From: Hanleya hanleyi
Taxonomy: Eukaryota > Mollusca > Polyplacophora > Lepidopleurida > Hanleyidae
DNA length: 64,000 nt
Assembly: GCA_036873755.1 (NCBI GenBank)
Contig: JAVTVY010051649.1
Coordinates: forward strand, 62,001 to 126,000
Direction of reading: 5' to 3'
The translations under genes and the position numbers were made by a program. Positions 12,007 to 20,487 of this stretch are shown one piece after another (the first letter of the stretch is position 1; each line of letters starts with the position of its first letter). The notes below the pieces were generated by a model that made no database searches, was not told the DNA's origin, and was given only the letters and a program-made list of their open reading frames with translations.

Positions 12007-15000
12007 CCCTGCCTGGAAATGAATGGGTTTTTGGTTTAGCAAGTTAAAAAAAAATCTAGAAAAATTAGAAAAATATAAAAAAAAATATAAAAAATATGGG
12101 GGGTGGGTATGCCACCTGGGGGTACTACCCCTGGGGTACTCTAATGTTAAAATCCCTATGAATGAGTTTTGCATTTAGCTGAAGTGCACATGTACATCTG
12201 TACTTGGAAAGTTTCTTGCAGTTGTCAGCTGTCATTGGATGATTATGAAACTTGGTACACATGTTTCTTATGATTAGAGGATGTACCTGTGCTATTTTTG
12301 AGAAGAAATATTAATTTTTCTCCAAATTATGGCAAATGAAGAGTTTTCTGTTTAGGTAAATTGTACATACAGGCCTCTACATGTATACATATACATCTAC
12401 ATGGTAACTTTGCTCCAGTTGTCAGCTGTCATTGGATGATTATGAAACTTAGTACACATGTTTCTTATGATTAGAGGATGTACCTGTGCTATTTTTGAGA
12501 AGAAATATTAATTTTTCTCCAAATTATGGCAAATGAAGAGTTTTCTGTTTAGGTAAATTGTACATACAGGCCTCTACATGTATACATATACATCTACATG
12601 GTAACTTTGCTCCAGTTGTCAGCTGTCATTGGATGATTATGAAACTTGGTACACATGTTTCTTATGATTAGAGGATGTACCTGTGCTATTTTTGAGAAGA
12701 AATATTAATTTTCTCCAAATTATAACAAATGAATAGTTTTATGTTTAGGTAAATTGTACATATACATGTACATGGTAAGTTTGCTCCAGTTGTCAGCTGT
12801 CATTGGATGATTATGAAACTTGGTACACATGTTTCTTATGATTAGAGGATGTACCTGTGCTATTTTTGACAAGAAATATTAATTTTTCTCCAAATTATGG
12901 CAAATGAAGAGTTTTCTGTTTAGGTAAATTGTACATGTAGGCCTCTACATGTATACATATACATGTACATGATAAGTTTGCTGCAGTTGTCAGCTCTCAT
13001 TGGATGATTATGAAACTTGGTACACATGTTTCTTATGATTAGAGGATGTACCTGTGCTATTTTTGACAAGAAATATTAATTTTTCTCCAAATTATGGTAA
13101 ATGAAGAGTTTTCTGTTTAGGTAAATTGTACATATACATGTCCATGGTAAGTTTGCTCCAATTGTCAGCTGTCATTGGATGATTATGAAACTTGGTACAT
13201 GTTTCTTATGATTGAGGATGATGTGCTATTTTTGAAAGAAATATTAATTTTCTCCAAATTATGACAAATGAAGAGTTTTCTATTTAGGTAAATTGTACAT
13301 ATACATGTCCATGGTCAGTTTGCTCCAGTTGTCAGCTGTCATTGGATGATTATGAAACTTGGTACACATGTTTCTTATGATAAGAGGATGTACCTGTGCT
13401 ATTTTTGAGAAGAAATATTAATTTTTCTCAAAATTATGGCAAATGAAGAGTTTTCTGTTTAGGTAAATGTATATATATACATCTACATGGTAAGTTTGCT
13501 CCAGTTGTCAGCTGTCATTGGATGATTATGAAACTTGGTACACATGTTTCTTATGATTAGAGGATGTACCTGTGCTATTTTTGACAAGAAATATTAATTT
13601 TTCTCCAAATTATGGCAAATGAAGAGTTTTCTGTTTAGGTAAATTGTACATGTAGGCCTCTACATGTATACATATACATGTACGTGATAAGTTTGCTGCA
13701 GTTGTCAGCTCTCATTGGATGATTACGAAACTTGGTACAAATGTTTCTTATGATTGGAGGATTTACTTGTGCTATTTTTGAGATGAAATATTAATTTTTC
13801 TCCAAATTATGGCAAATGATTGAGTTTTGCGTTTAGCTGAAGTGCACATGTACATCTGTACACCACAGTTTGCTACAGTTGTCAGCTGTCATTGAATGAT
13901 TATGAAACTTGGTACACATGTTTCTTATGATTAAAAGATGTACCTGTGATATTTAGGAGATGAAATATTAATTTTTGTTCAAATTTTGAGGGTTTTGTCT
14001 TAATCTGCCAATAATAATGCACATGTACATACATGTACACGGAAAGTTTTCTGAAGCTGTCAGCTTTCATTGGATGAGTTGGACACTTGCTACCCAAGTT
14101 CAATGTGATTCAAAGATGTGCATGTGCTATTTAAGAAATATGACATTAAATATGAAATTTTTTCCTAATTATTGCAGTTTAGACTTTGTATCTTTCCATT
14201 GATAAGGTTTTTGTTGGGCAAAAATTTACAGGTAGATCTGTACATGGAAAGTTTGTTGAACCTTTCGTGGGATGATTATAAAACTTGGTGGACATGTTTC
14301 ATGTTTTCCTAGGTCACAGCTCTCCCGCAGTAATCCCACACGGGACTGACCTATCCAGCAGTAATCCCAAATGGCATTAGCCTATCCAGCAGTATTGCCA
14401 TACGGGACTGACCTATCCAGCTGTAATCCCAAACGGAAATCAACTATCCAGCAGTAATCCCAGACCGAACTGGTCTATCCAGCAGTAATCCAATTTGGGA
14501 CTGGCCTATTCAGCAGTAATCTCACACAGGACTGACCTATCCAGCAGTAATCCCAATGGCACTGGCCTATCCAGCAGTAATGCCACACGGGACTGACATA
14601 TCCAGCAGTAGTCCCAGAATGGACTGGCCTATCCTGAAGTAATCCAACATGGGACTGGCCTATCCAGCAGTAATTCCACACAGGACTGGCTTATGCAGCA
14701 GTAATCTCTCATGGGACTGACCTATCCAGATGTAATATGACACTGGATTGCAATTTGCAGCAGTAATCCCACACAGGTTTAGCCTATCCAGCAGCAATCC
14801 CACACGGGACTGGCCTCCTCAGCCATAATCCCACACAGGATTGCCGTATGCAGCAGTAATCCCACACGGGACTGCCTATGCAGCAGTAATCCCACACGGG
14901 ACTGTCCTATCCAGCATTAATCCCATACGAGACTCATCTATCCAGCAGTAATCCCAGACAGGACTGGCCTATCCAGCAGTAATCCCACTTGGGACTGGAC

Positions 15001-16182
15001 TATCCAGCAGTAATCCCACACTATCCAGCAGTAATCCCACAGGTGACTATCCATCAGTAATAACATGGGACTGGTCCACCCAGTGGTAATCCTACACAGG
15101 ACTGGCCTATCCAGCAGTAATCTCACATGAGACTGAACTATATGTACCAGTAATCCGACAGTACTGACCTATCCATCCTACATGGGATTAACTTTTGCCA
15201 GTAATCCTTCATGGGACTGATGTTATTGTCTGTACCAGATAATCTATTCCATACATTATTGTCTGTACCACATCACCTATTCCAGACCTTATTGTTTGCT
15301 CTACATGTATGCTTTCAATACTGCTGCACCTTTGGCGGATGACCCCGCAAGGCGAGATGTTGGGGTTCTCAGAACGCTTGTTGTGATTTTGTCGCCCACA
15401 AAAATTTTATTTGCCGGCTCTACCGCTGCGATACTGTATCAACATAAGCGATTATTGCCAATCAAATAAAATTAGATCTCGTGTCCCAAGTTTCACATCG
15501 ATGGGGTCGGCGGTTTGGAATACACAGATTTAAAAATCGAAACAATCCATCGATGCATTTTGAGGACGGGCTAATAGGCAGATCTCATATATTTTAACTG
15601 TGAAGTTATTATTTCGTTGGTACAAGGAATTTGAAGGAACGGAACGTGTAAAATCAGATGAAAAAAAAAATGCTATAACCATAATAATAGGCTTGCAGAC
15701 ATACCGGATTGGAACACTATTATCTCTCGCGGGAAGACACGCGGGTTCACTTTGGGGATTGTAAAAATTCCATTTCTGTAAATGTAGATTGGAATCGATG
15801 CTTGTTTGTACACACCGAGTATTAATTGGTCTCTTTTCTGGATCCACAGTGTTTCATGCAAGAAACTAATCGAAGGAACGTTACACAACCTGAAGTAGCT
15901 TTCACAACACCGCTCCATGCATTAGTAATATCTCTATAAACTCTGTTATCTGAAAAGCGTCTGAAAAGCGTCATATATGCTTCCGGTCTTTCCCATGTGT
16001 GTAGTATATTTCTGATCTTTTTCTGATTCAAAAGAACATTTGTTTTTTTCATTGTTTCAGGGGGTGGTATGTACTACAAAGAGGGCACTGACAACACGGA
16101 CAGCCATGCTACTTCAAACCATCCCAAGACACTAATGCTGGTGTTTGCCGTGATTTTAGCCGCGTTGTTTCTACGATACTGA
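2800..16182 (+). CDS. CAP-EGF-ShK cell-surface protein gene (partial at 5' end), proximal isoform
   Basis: Spliced gene joined from 2800-2890, 3201-3340, 3755-3840, 4519-4601, 8045-8146, 9739-9867 and 16061-16182. Every intron starts GT and ends AG, and phases match at all joins. The product contains most of a CAP domain (SCP/TAPS/CRISP family, extracellular proteins of diverse binding roles), then a six-cysteine EGF-like module, a six-cysteine ShK-like module and a hydrophobic C-terminus suited to GPI attachment or anchoring. The CAP motifs GQNVA, GHYTQ-IVWALS and YVCNYGPG are visible. The Glu of the usual GEN motif is Gln here, while the second Glu (WYNE) and the His of GHYTQ are kept. The signal peptide and first CAP helix (HNxxR) were not found: they lie upstream of 2800 or outside the window. 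No catalytic function is claimed. A distal alternative end is described at 50538-50635. Confidence 0.85.
3201..3340 (+). CDS. CAP gene exon: GQNVA to GHYTQ core
   Basis: Acceptor gattattag, donor ACTCAG|gtatgc, 140 nt, entering in phase 1 and leaving in phase 0. It encodes GRFGLGQNVA, then a DW..ALEGWYNE helix, then HATGHYTQ. In the family, GEN-(I/L/V) and W..E hold two acidic residues of the CAP cavity and GHYTQ holds a His. Here the first acidic residue is Gln. The exon ends exactly inside CRISP signature 1, which is completed by the next exon. Confidence 0.9.
3755..3840 (+). CDS. CAP gene exon: VWALS...VCNYGPG
   Basis: Acceptor ttacgctatag, strong donor CCTGG|gtaagt, 86 nt, phase 0 in and phase 2 out. 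It encodes IVWALSYRVGCGFALC and then YVCNYGPG. Together with the preceding GHYTQ it completes the G-H-Y-T-Q-[LIVM]-x-W CRISP signature, and its end begins the C-N-Y-x-P-x-G-N signature. The paired cysteines (VGCG, ALC, YVC) are those conserved in secreted CAP proteins. Confidence 0.92.
4519..4601 (+). CDS. CAP gene exon: end of CAP domain
   Basis: Acceptor tttcattccag, donor TGCG|gtatgg, 83 nt, phase 2 in and phase 1 out. It completes the glycine of GPGGNS and encodes RPYVTGAQRC, then APYRKGTLC, matching the usual CAP ending PY..G..C. The following codon is completed by the EGF exon, giving TLC-D-C-G, so the CAP domain abuts the EGF module with no linker. Confidence 0.88.
4665..4815 (+). mobile_element. 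Fragment of the TTAA MITE family
   Basis: Similar to the left part of the complete element at 49163-49866: a GG-rich start, gctctagcggg, then gaaactttccacaatatat, then aaaaacatccaaaatggc. It has no clear TIR or TTAA boundaries here, so it is a decayed or truncated copy in the intron after the CAP domain. Confidence 0.55.
5040..5245 (+). repeat. Dispersed repeat shared with 58830-59130
   Basis: Starts tacccctcagcc..attaggctg, continues with GTCC/GGTCGTC units and caacaattcttgtgaccggt, then a degenerate version of the aggattgttgggtggtcaa segment. The same order and wording recurs at 58826-59130, so this is an interspersed repeat family of unknown class. A 26-bp direct repeat (gacacatgtttaaaggtaaa...) lies just beyond it at 5389 and 5525. 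Confidence 0.75.
5940..6370 (+). mobile_element. LINE 3' end (C-terminus of pol plus tail)
   Basis: Decayed coding sequence reads RRCRIGHTRLTHEHLL, then after a frameshift at an A-run VPRCIPCHENLTVKHIL and IDC, then a region ending LLHKF before TAA at 6251-6253. IGHTRLTH..LL followed by C..C....T..HIL..C is the zinc-knuckle-like end of I/Jockey-type non-LTR pol. It is followed by a 3' tail with gctgaacgcgacgttaaacc and CT/ACTC microsatellite, as expected at a LINE/SINE 3' terminus. Confidence 0.75.
6371..8044. other. Intron sequence, mostly unassigned
   Basis: Long intron between the CAP end and the EGF exon. At about 6750-6870 a segment with atggccgccatttttaattc resembles the interior of the TTAA MITE (49540-49620). 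A short inverted motif with cttctcc repeats lies at 6870-6915. Nothing else is recognised. Confidence 0.5.
8045..8146 (+). CDS. CAP gene exon: EGF-like module
   Basis: Acceptor gttatttacag, donor CAAT|gtaagt, 102 nt, symmetric phase 1-1, as typical of shuffled extracellular modules. It encodes 34 residues with six cysteines: DCGKDC, LNGGTW, DCSCQC and finally YVGDEC. The NGGT and C-x-C-x-C arrangement with a terminal G-x-x-C is EGF-like. There is no calcium-binding consensus. EGF modules follow CAP domains in several invertebrate secreted proteins; its partner is unknown. Confidence 0.85.
8200..8520. repeat. ~60-bp minisatellite, about five copies
   Basis: Units contain ttgtatattcaccagtcgac, acgtctctggctag and attagtggacct. 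Spacing is near 60 bp. It lies in the intron between the EGF and ShK exons. Confidence 0.85.
8521..8869. other. Intron spacer without recognised feature
   Basis: Between the two minisatellites. No exon, RNA or element was recognised. Confidence 0.4.
8870..9695. repeat. 30-bp minisatellite, about 27 copies
   Basis: Unit like ttgttcctgtttacactgac plus actggacacga. The 30-bp period is a multiple of three, so both strands show open frames with ten-residue repeats (Cys/Gln-rich on one strand). These are by-products of the repeat and not a gene. The array ends about 40 bp before the ShK exon acceptor. Confidence 0.9.
9739..9867 (+). CDS. CAP gene exon: ShK-like module
   Basis: Acceptor ttttttttctcag, donor CCAT|gtaagt, 129 nt, symmetric phase 1-1. 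It encodes 43 residues with six cysteines, ending ECPLVCDICP, which is the CxxxCxxC terminus of ShK (ShKT) domains. ShK modules occur both in cnidarian ion-channel toxins and, more often, as structural modules of invertebrate secreted enzymes and CRISP relatives. Nothing here indicates a toxin: the Lys-Tyr dyad of channel blockers is not evident and the module is embedded in a CAP protein with an anchor. Confidence 0.82.
9868..12160. other. Intron after the ShK exon, no clear gene
   Basis: Two stretches rich in gtgtgtac/gtacaca motifs at 10395-10490 and 10850-10960 look partly inverted to each other and may be ends of a small element. A hexanucleotide run (ggtgtc)n lies at about 11975-12006. 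A possible 15-nt exon (11282-11296) is discussed among rejected items. Confidence 0.4.
12165..14300. repeat. 175/197-bp tandem repeat, about eleven copies
   Basis: The landmark gttgtcagctgtcattggatg (in part) recurs at about 12221, 12418, 12615, 12789, 12986, 13161, 13328, 13504, 13701, 13878 and 14057. Spacings alternate between about 197 and 167-179 bp because some units lack the aggcctctacatgtatac segment. The outer copies are the most diverged, as expected for an array homogenised from its centre. Confidence 0.92.
14318..15215. repeat. 31-bp minisatellite, about 29 copies
   Basis: Unit approximates ggcctatccagcagtaatcc plus cacacgggact. Spacing is 31 bp with occasional losses. The reverse strand shows Trp/Gly/Ile-rich open frames that follow from the repeat only. 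Confidence 0.9.
15216..16060. other. Intron before the proximal last exon, nothing recognised
   Basis: A short run of near-repeats with attattgtctgtacca lies at 15220-15300. The rest shows overlapping short open frames on the reverse strand without recognisable motifs. Confidence 0.35.
16061..16182 (+). CDS. CAP gene proximal last exon (anchor signal A)
   Basis: Strong acceptor tttttttcattgtttcag, entering in phase 1, matching the ShK exon. It encodes WGGMYYKEGTDNTDSHAT, then SNHPKT, then LMLVFAVILAALFLRY and a TGA stop at 16180-16182. A Ser/Asn-rich spacer followed by a C-terminal hydrophobic stretch with almost no tail fits a GPI-attachment signal (possible omega site among the Ser/Asn residues). 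A short-tailed membrane anchor is the alternative. I noticed no canonical AATAAA in the following kilobase. Confidence 0.75.
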
Positions 16183-17080
16183 TTCACCATCATGTAGACC
16201 TCTGAAAGGTCTTTGTTTGATGGAAATTCCACACGCCTGTGATATCCAGTATTCAATTATATATACATAGAGAAAAAGGAATGAATCATTTACCTACAAC
16301 AATTAACTTAGTTCACTTCCGTTAGTTTTATCACTGCTGTATGCATCGCTACACCGTATGTCACGTTTGTATATGACAAAGTATTTTTGTTCATTTTAAA
16401 CTCTTTTGATCAAGTTTATTATTTTTTCACTTTTCATTGTGCAATATACGATATACCGAGTGACAAAATTAGTCAGAGTTTATAGTCTATGGGCTTACGT
16501 AATATTTTCCAGATTTGTCATTTTTTCGGGTAGATTCTTGGCACTCATGTCTAAACACATCTAGAAAGTTCGCTGATTAAGAAAAGAATGGGTGCCAGTT
16601 TTTGCATTAACATTTGGGACCTCCATTTTGAATTTCAAAATGGCCATCATCGAAAATCATGTTTTAAACATAATTGCCAATTATTCATTCAAATGTCATC
16701 CAATATTTGTTTCATTTTATCTAAACTCTTATAAAGGGGCCAACCATTCATTGGAAACAAAATAAGAACACTATAAATACTCTAAATTAGCAAAAATCCA
16801 AGATGGTCACCAGATTTCAGGGTTTGTTTACGTAGCCCCATATAGACCCATATAGTCCCATACTAGGGGTATAGGACCAATGTTTGTCCCACTGGGAAAC
16901 GTACTTCTAGACATTTGCGGTATGGTTGTTTTGATTTGTTTTGTCTCGTCAAGACAAACATGACAGGAAGTGTCCCGGCACGAAACGGTGAAATTTTTGA
17001 AAAAAGTTTGAGGTCTGTCTATAGCCCCATATAGACCCATATACTGGGGTATAAGCCCAATGTATGTATAAATCCATACT
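16183..17080. other. 3' flank of the proximal last exon
   Basis: Probably holds the 3' UTR of the proximal isoform, but I saw no canonical AATAAA. A direct repeat (tagccccatatagacccata, then a ggggtata...cccaatgt stretch) occurs at about 16831 and again at about 17020, about 190 bp apart. Confidence 0.4.
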
Positions 17081-17179
17081 GGATGGACGTGTTGGAGTCT
17101 AGGTGAGTCCCTGGTCCAATGGTGTCGTATGAGGTCTTATTTTGAAGCTCTCATGCAGGAGCACTTGACTACACTAATA

Positions 17180-17850
17180 ATTCGTACGCTGTCAATAATC
17201 GGCGCATGCGCAGCCTGGCCGTAGTATAGAAAGCAGGCATTTTTGGGGGTGTGTGTGGGTGTGTTTGGGTTAGAGATGGGCTATTCACGGTTCGAATGGG
17301 TCGTGTGAGGTATCCATGTGAAGCCTATGTAATGGAGCATCTGGTGGCGTGGATGTGGGGTAGAAATATGGTCATTCTGCGCATGCGCAGTCTGGCCGTA
17401 GTATAGAAAGCAGGCATTTTGGGGGGGGTGTGTGTGTTGGGGTAGAGATGACCGCTATGGGTCCGAATGGGTCGTGGAAGGTGTCAAAGTGAAGCTTGTG
17501 TGGGTTAGAGTCAGAATGGTGTGTTTTCAAATGCAAGTCGCGTCAATCTCCGCATGCGCAGTTGGTTGTAGTAAGTAAAGTGGCCATTGTGGGGCAGTGA
17601 AGGAAGGTATTTGGTGTAGAGAGGGACCATCCTTGGTCCGAATGCGTCGTGTGAGGTGTCATTTTGTAGCTCTTGGGGTGTAGACCCCAATTTGAGGGAT
17701 GTTCACGTCATCTGTGACGTCATTGGTGACGTCATCAGTACGAGTAGTAGCCAAATAGTGGACATTTTGGGGCAGTGAAAGGAAGGTATTTGGTGTAGAG
17801 AGGGACCATCCTTGGTCCGAATGCGTCGTATGAGGTGTCATATTGTAGCA
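17180..17850. repeat. ~180-bp tandem repeat, about four copies
   Basis: The landmark cgcatgcgcag...gtagtatagaaagcaggc occurs at about 17203, 17378 and 17547, with a diverged version near 17737. Each is followed by a T/G-rich stretch, agggaccat and gaatgcgtcgtgtgaggtgtc. One or two further relatives lie at 19560-19860, on the other side of the zinc-finger unit. Confidence 0.75.
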
Positions 17851-18015
17851 ACGCCCGCCAACGCCAAGCTTAACGATTCAACGCCCTGGTGAAATAGCTC
17901 AGAAATTCTGATTTTCTAGATATTCCATGTAATTGTCACTAATTCTTCGAAATGCAGTGACGCCCGTCAACGCTGTAGTTATGCCTTAACGCTCTAACAT
18001 AACGCCTTGACGCCA
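17851..18015 (+). repeat. Left direct repeat of the zinc-finger unit
   Basis: Rich in aacgcc, with aacgccctggtgaa, tagctcagaa and cgaaatgcagtgacgcccgt. It is matched in the same orientation by 18938-19085 and partly again by 19079-19150. Confidence 0.75.
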
Positions 18016-18297
18016 TGATATAGACCGGAGAGAGAACAACAACAACAAAAACAAGGATGACACATGAGAGAACAACAACAAGAAGTTTTTTCATATAGTT
18101 TATTTTCCCCAATGTTACATCATACCCACGCTGGGGGAGCCGCGTTGGGTATGTTTACAACTCAAAAAGACTCTTGCCCAATCAGAGGCCACCATTTGCA
18201 TCTATCATATTCGTTCCTGTCCGTTAGATGTAGTCTTGTCCAATCAGAAGTCGCCATTTCAGCAAGTTCCATCTTCGGCCATGTTCGCTCTGAACCG

Positions 18298-18303
18298 TTT
18301 ATT
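18298..18303 (-). terminator. Polyadenylation signal AATAAA
   Basis: AATAAA on the reverse strand directly abutting the stop codon of the zinc-finger gene. A second one lies at 18104-18099. This is the compact layout of element or viral-type genes. Confidence 0.5.
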
Positions 18304-18948
18304 CTAATCATCGTCGGACAGGCCTGTATATTCTTCGGGCAGCATGTCCTGAAACAGTTGTTTGCGCATTCTGATCGCATTTTCCAGGGCCACGGTGGGT
18401 GGTAGCCCCATAGCCTCTTCCAAGTGACGCTTGGCCTTCATGATGGACCTGTGCGTGGGGTCGCCTTTCATTTCAAGCGGTAGTAAGGTATACTGTTTAT
18501 AGATCGCCATGGCTGTTTTCCTGATGCGGGGGCCCATTTGGGTGTACGTCTGTTGTAAATTATCCTCTCCGGCGTCCTCGATCGCTGCAGCGTAAGTATT
18601 GATAGCTGCTGTCACAATACGATCCCAGAAGGTAGGTTCTGCCTCACTTTCCACGGACGTATGCTGACTATCTGAGGTCAAGCTCTCCGTATCACTAGAT
18701 AGACTCTCAGCAATCTCTGTTTCGGTATCAGTCGATACACTCTCAGCAGTCTCTGTATCAGCATCCCCCTCAACGGACTCCTCGGAGTCTTCAATCCCAT
18801 GTATATTGTTCTGGTGTCGCATCATATCGTAATGTCTGGTGAACGTGCGCTCGCACTCAGAGCAAGTATAAGTCATGTTGACGGTTGAACGTCGACTGTG
18901 CATGTTTTTGGAAATACGCTCGCTTTTATAGACAGTAACGCCCGTCAA
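18304..18948 (-). CDS. Intronless C2H2 zinc-finger protein, probably element-borne
   Basis: Open frame of 214 codons, but the first in-frame ATG lies within the flanking direct repeat and upstream of a TATAAAAG at 18930-18923. The ATG at 18876 (protein MTYTCSEC..., 190 residues) therefore fits better. Residues 27-50 of the long form make one classical finger, C-x2-C-x12-H-x4-H. Next comes an acidic Ser/Thr/Glu/Asp-rich linker (about 52-104), then a helical C-terminal region beginning FWDRIVTAAINTYAAA and including DPTHRSIMKAKRHLEEAM and AIRMRKQLFQDML. The stop (TAG, 18306-18304) is immediately followed by AATAAA. I do not recognise the C-terminal domain by name. Similar finger-plus-helical proteins, as I recall, occur in repetitive elements of aquatic invertebrates, but that is memory, not a search. 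A DNA-binding role is inferred from the finger only. Confidence 0.65.
   Translation of the reverse strand: MTGVTVYKSERISKNMHSRRSTVNMTYTCSECERTFTRHYDMMRHQNNIHGIEDSEESVEGDADTETAESVSTDTETEIAESLSSDTESLTSDSQHTSVESEAEPTFWDRIVTAAINTYAAAIEDAGEDNLQQTYTQMGPRIRKTAMAIYKQYTLLPLEMKGDPTHRSIMKAKRHLEEAMGLPPTVALENAIRMRKQLFQDMLPEEYTGLSDDD
18923..18930 (-). promoter_or_regulatory. TATA box of the zinc-finger gene
   Basis: Perfect TATAAAAG on the reverse strand. A start 25-30 bp downstream would fall near 18897, just before the ATG at 18876, which supports the shorter protein. Confidence 0.5.
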
Positions 18949-19150
18949 CGCTTAGCTTAACGCTTCAACGCCCTGGTGAATCAGCTCAGAAGCTCCGATT
19001 TCCATGGAATTGACACCAATTCATCGAAATGCAGCGACGCCCGTCAAAGCCCGTCGTTACGCCTTAACGCCCGTCTCAACGCCCGTCAACGCCCAGCTTA
19101 ACGCTTCAACGCCCTGGTGAACTAGCTCAGAAGCTCTGATTTTCATGGAA
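18938..19150 (+). repeat. Right direct repeat(s) of the zinc-finger unit
   Basis: Two successive copies of the aacgcc-rich segment: 18938-19085 and a partial one at 19079-19150, in the same orientation as 17851-18015. Together with the left copy they bracket the zinc-finger gene, like long direct repeats or a tandem unit of about 1.09 kb. Confidence 0.75.
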
Positions 19151-19557
19151 TTTATTTGGTTCACATTGGATATGCATTATTACATACTGTGAGCAGAAAA
19201 TATTTGTCATATACCAGTAGTCCGTGAGCTACTGGGGCTCACCTTGCACCCCCCCCCCCACTACAGACCGAAACTATGTTTTTTATGTGCTTTAGGACAT
19301 GTCAAATAAGAAACAATTTGTTAACAGTCGATAAACTGGGACTCACTACCCTTTTAATCACTTTGAAATTACTCCTGTGTTAATAAGTACAATTTTTGTG
19401 ACAATAGGGGTAGGGTTACAAGAATAGTCTTATCTTCCATAATTATTATCCAATCTTTATAATGTTGGCCACATATTATTCAGCATTGATTGCTGCATCG
19501 AATATTTACAAGATAATATCACTATTTGTTGGGTATGACATCACACAGGGACCATAC
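19151..19557. other. Unassigned spacer
   Basis: A C-run at about 19250. Nothing else recognised. Confidence 0.35.
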
Positions 19558-19757
19558 ATACAAAAGTAGCAGTAGTAGCGAAAGCGGGCGTTTTGGGGTG
19601 CGTGAGGGTGTGCTTGAGCGATTGAGGGACCATTCTTGGTTCGAATGCGTCGGTGAGGTGTCAAAGTGAAGCCCTCGTTATGTAGACCACGGCTTGAGGG
19701 ATCTCCACATGATCTGTGATGTCATTGGTGACGTCATCAGTAGGAGTAGTAGACAAA

Positions 19758-19951
19758 GTAGGCATTTTGAGGATGCGGAGGAAGGTTTTTGGGGTAGAGA
19801 TGGACCATCCGTGGTCTAAATGGACCGTGTGGGGTGTCCCTCTACATCTACATGCAGAGAGTTACAAGATGACACCCCACACGGTCCATTTAGACCACAG
19901 ATGGTCTATCTCTACCCCAAAAACCTTCCTCCGCATCCTCAAAATGCCTAC
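19758..19951. repeat. Long hairpin: 80-bp inverted repeat with 34-bp loop
   Basis: The left arm 19758-19837 (gtaggcattttgaggatgcg...) is the reverse complement of 19872-19951 with about two differences. The loop is 19838-19871. The arms derive from the neighbouring ~180-bp repeat family (ggggtagagatggaccatcc). Because of this, forward and reverse translations share the same peptide (GILRMRRKVFGVE), which is an artefact of the palindrome. Confidence 0.95.
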
Positions 19952-20487
19952 ATTCAAAGATGGCGTTGCTTGGTGCTCAACGGCTCGCCAGATAACATGT
20001 TCAGCCGTGAATCCATTCCAACCCTCCCTCCCTCCACACCGTCCACAAAGAAAACAACTTGCAGTCGTCATGGACCAGTTAACAAAAACAATTTCTGATT
20101 GCCAGAGAAAAGCACTCTTTAACTAGACGTTAACATGAACGTCCGTTGCGTTCCTATACCTAATTGTTCCGAATGCAGTTTCTAAGCCTCTGAATGCGTG
20201 TTATTGAAGTTAATGTCCCCACGACTCAAATCATGATGGCTGCTCTCGGTATTTCCCCTGTCCATGTGCATCGAACACCATTGACCACCGATGAATAGAA
20301 TTGCTTTCCTACATAACATTACTCCCATGCATGAGACTGATGCTTCTTAACTATGAGAGCAGCCCTTAAATTTGCTAAATAATATATATTTGCCATTCAC
20401 CCATATAATCATCCATCGTGCAGGTCGGTGATCCATATAGTGTTTTTAGTTTGGTAAGGCAGTCAAATCACCACGAGATATCCCACT

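Noticed and set aside
11776..12174. 132-codon reverse frame with Asp-Thr repeats
   Set aside because: The DTDTDT stretch is a ggtgtc hexanucleotide run and the remainder is low-complexity A/T. No start context or domain.
19716..20126. 136-codon forward frame sharing a peptide with a reverse frame
   Set aside because: Shared peptide results from the palindrome at 19758-19951, not from homology.
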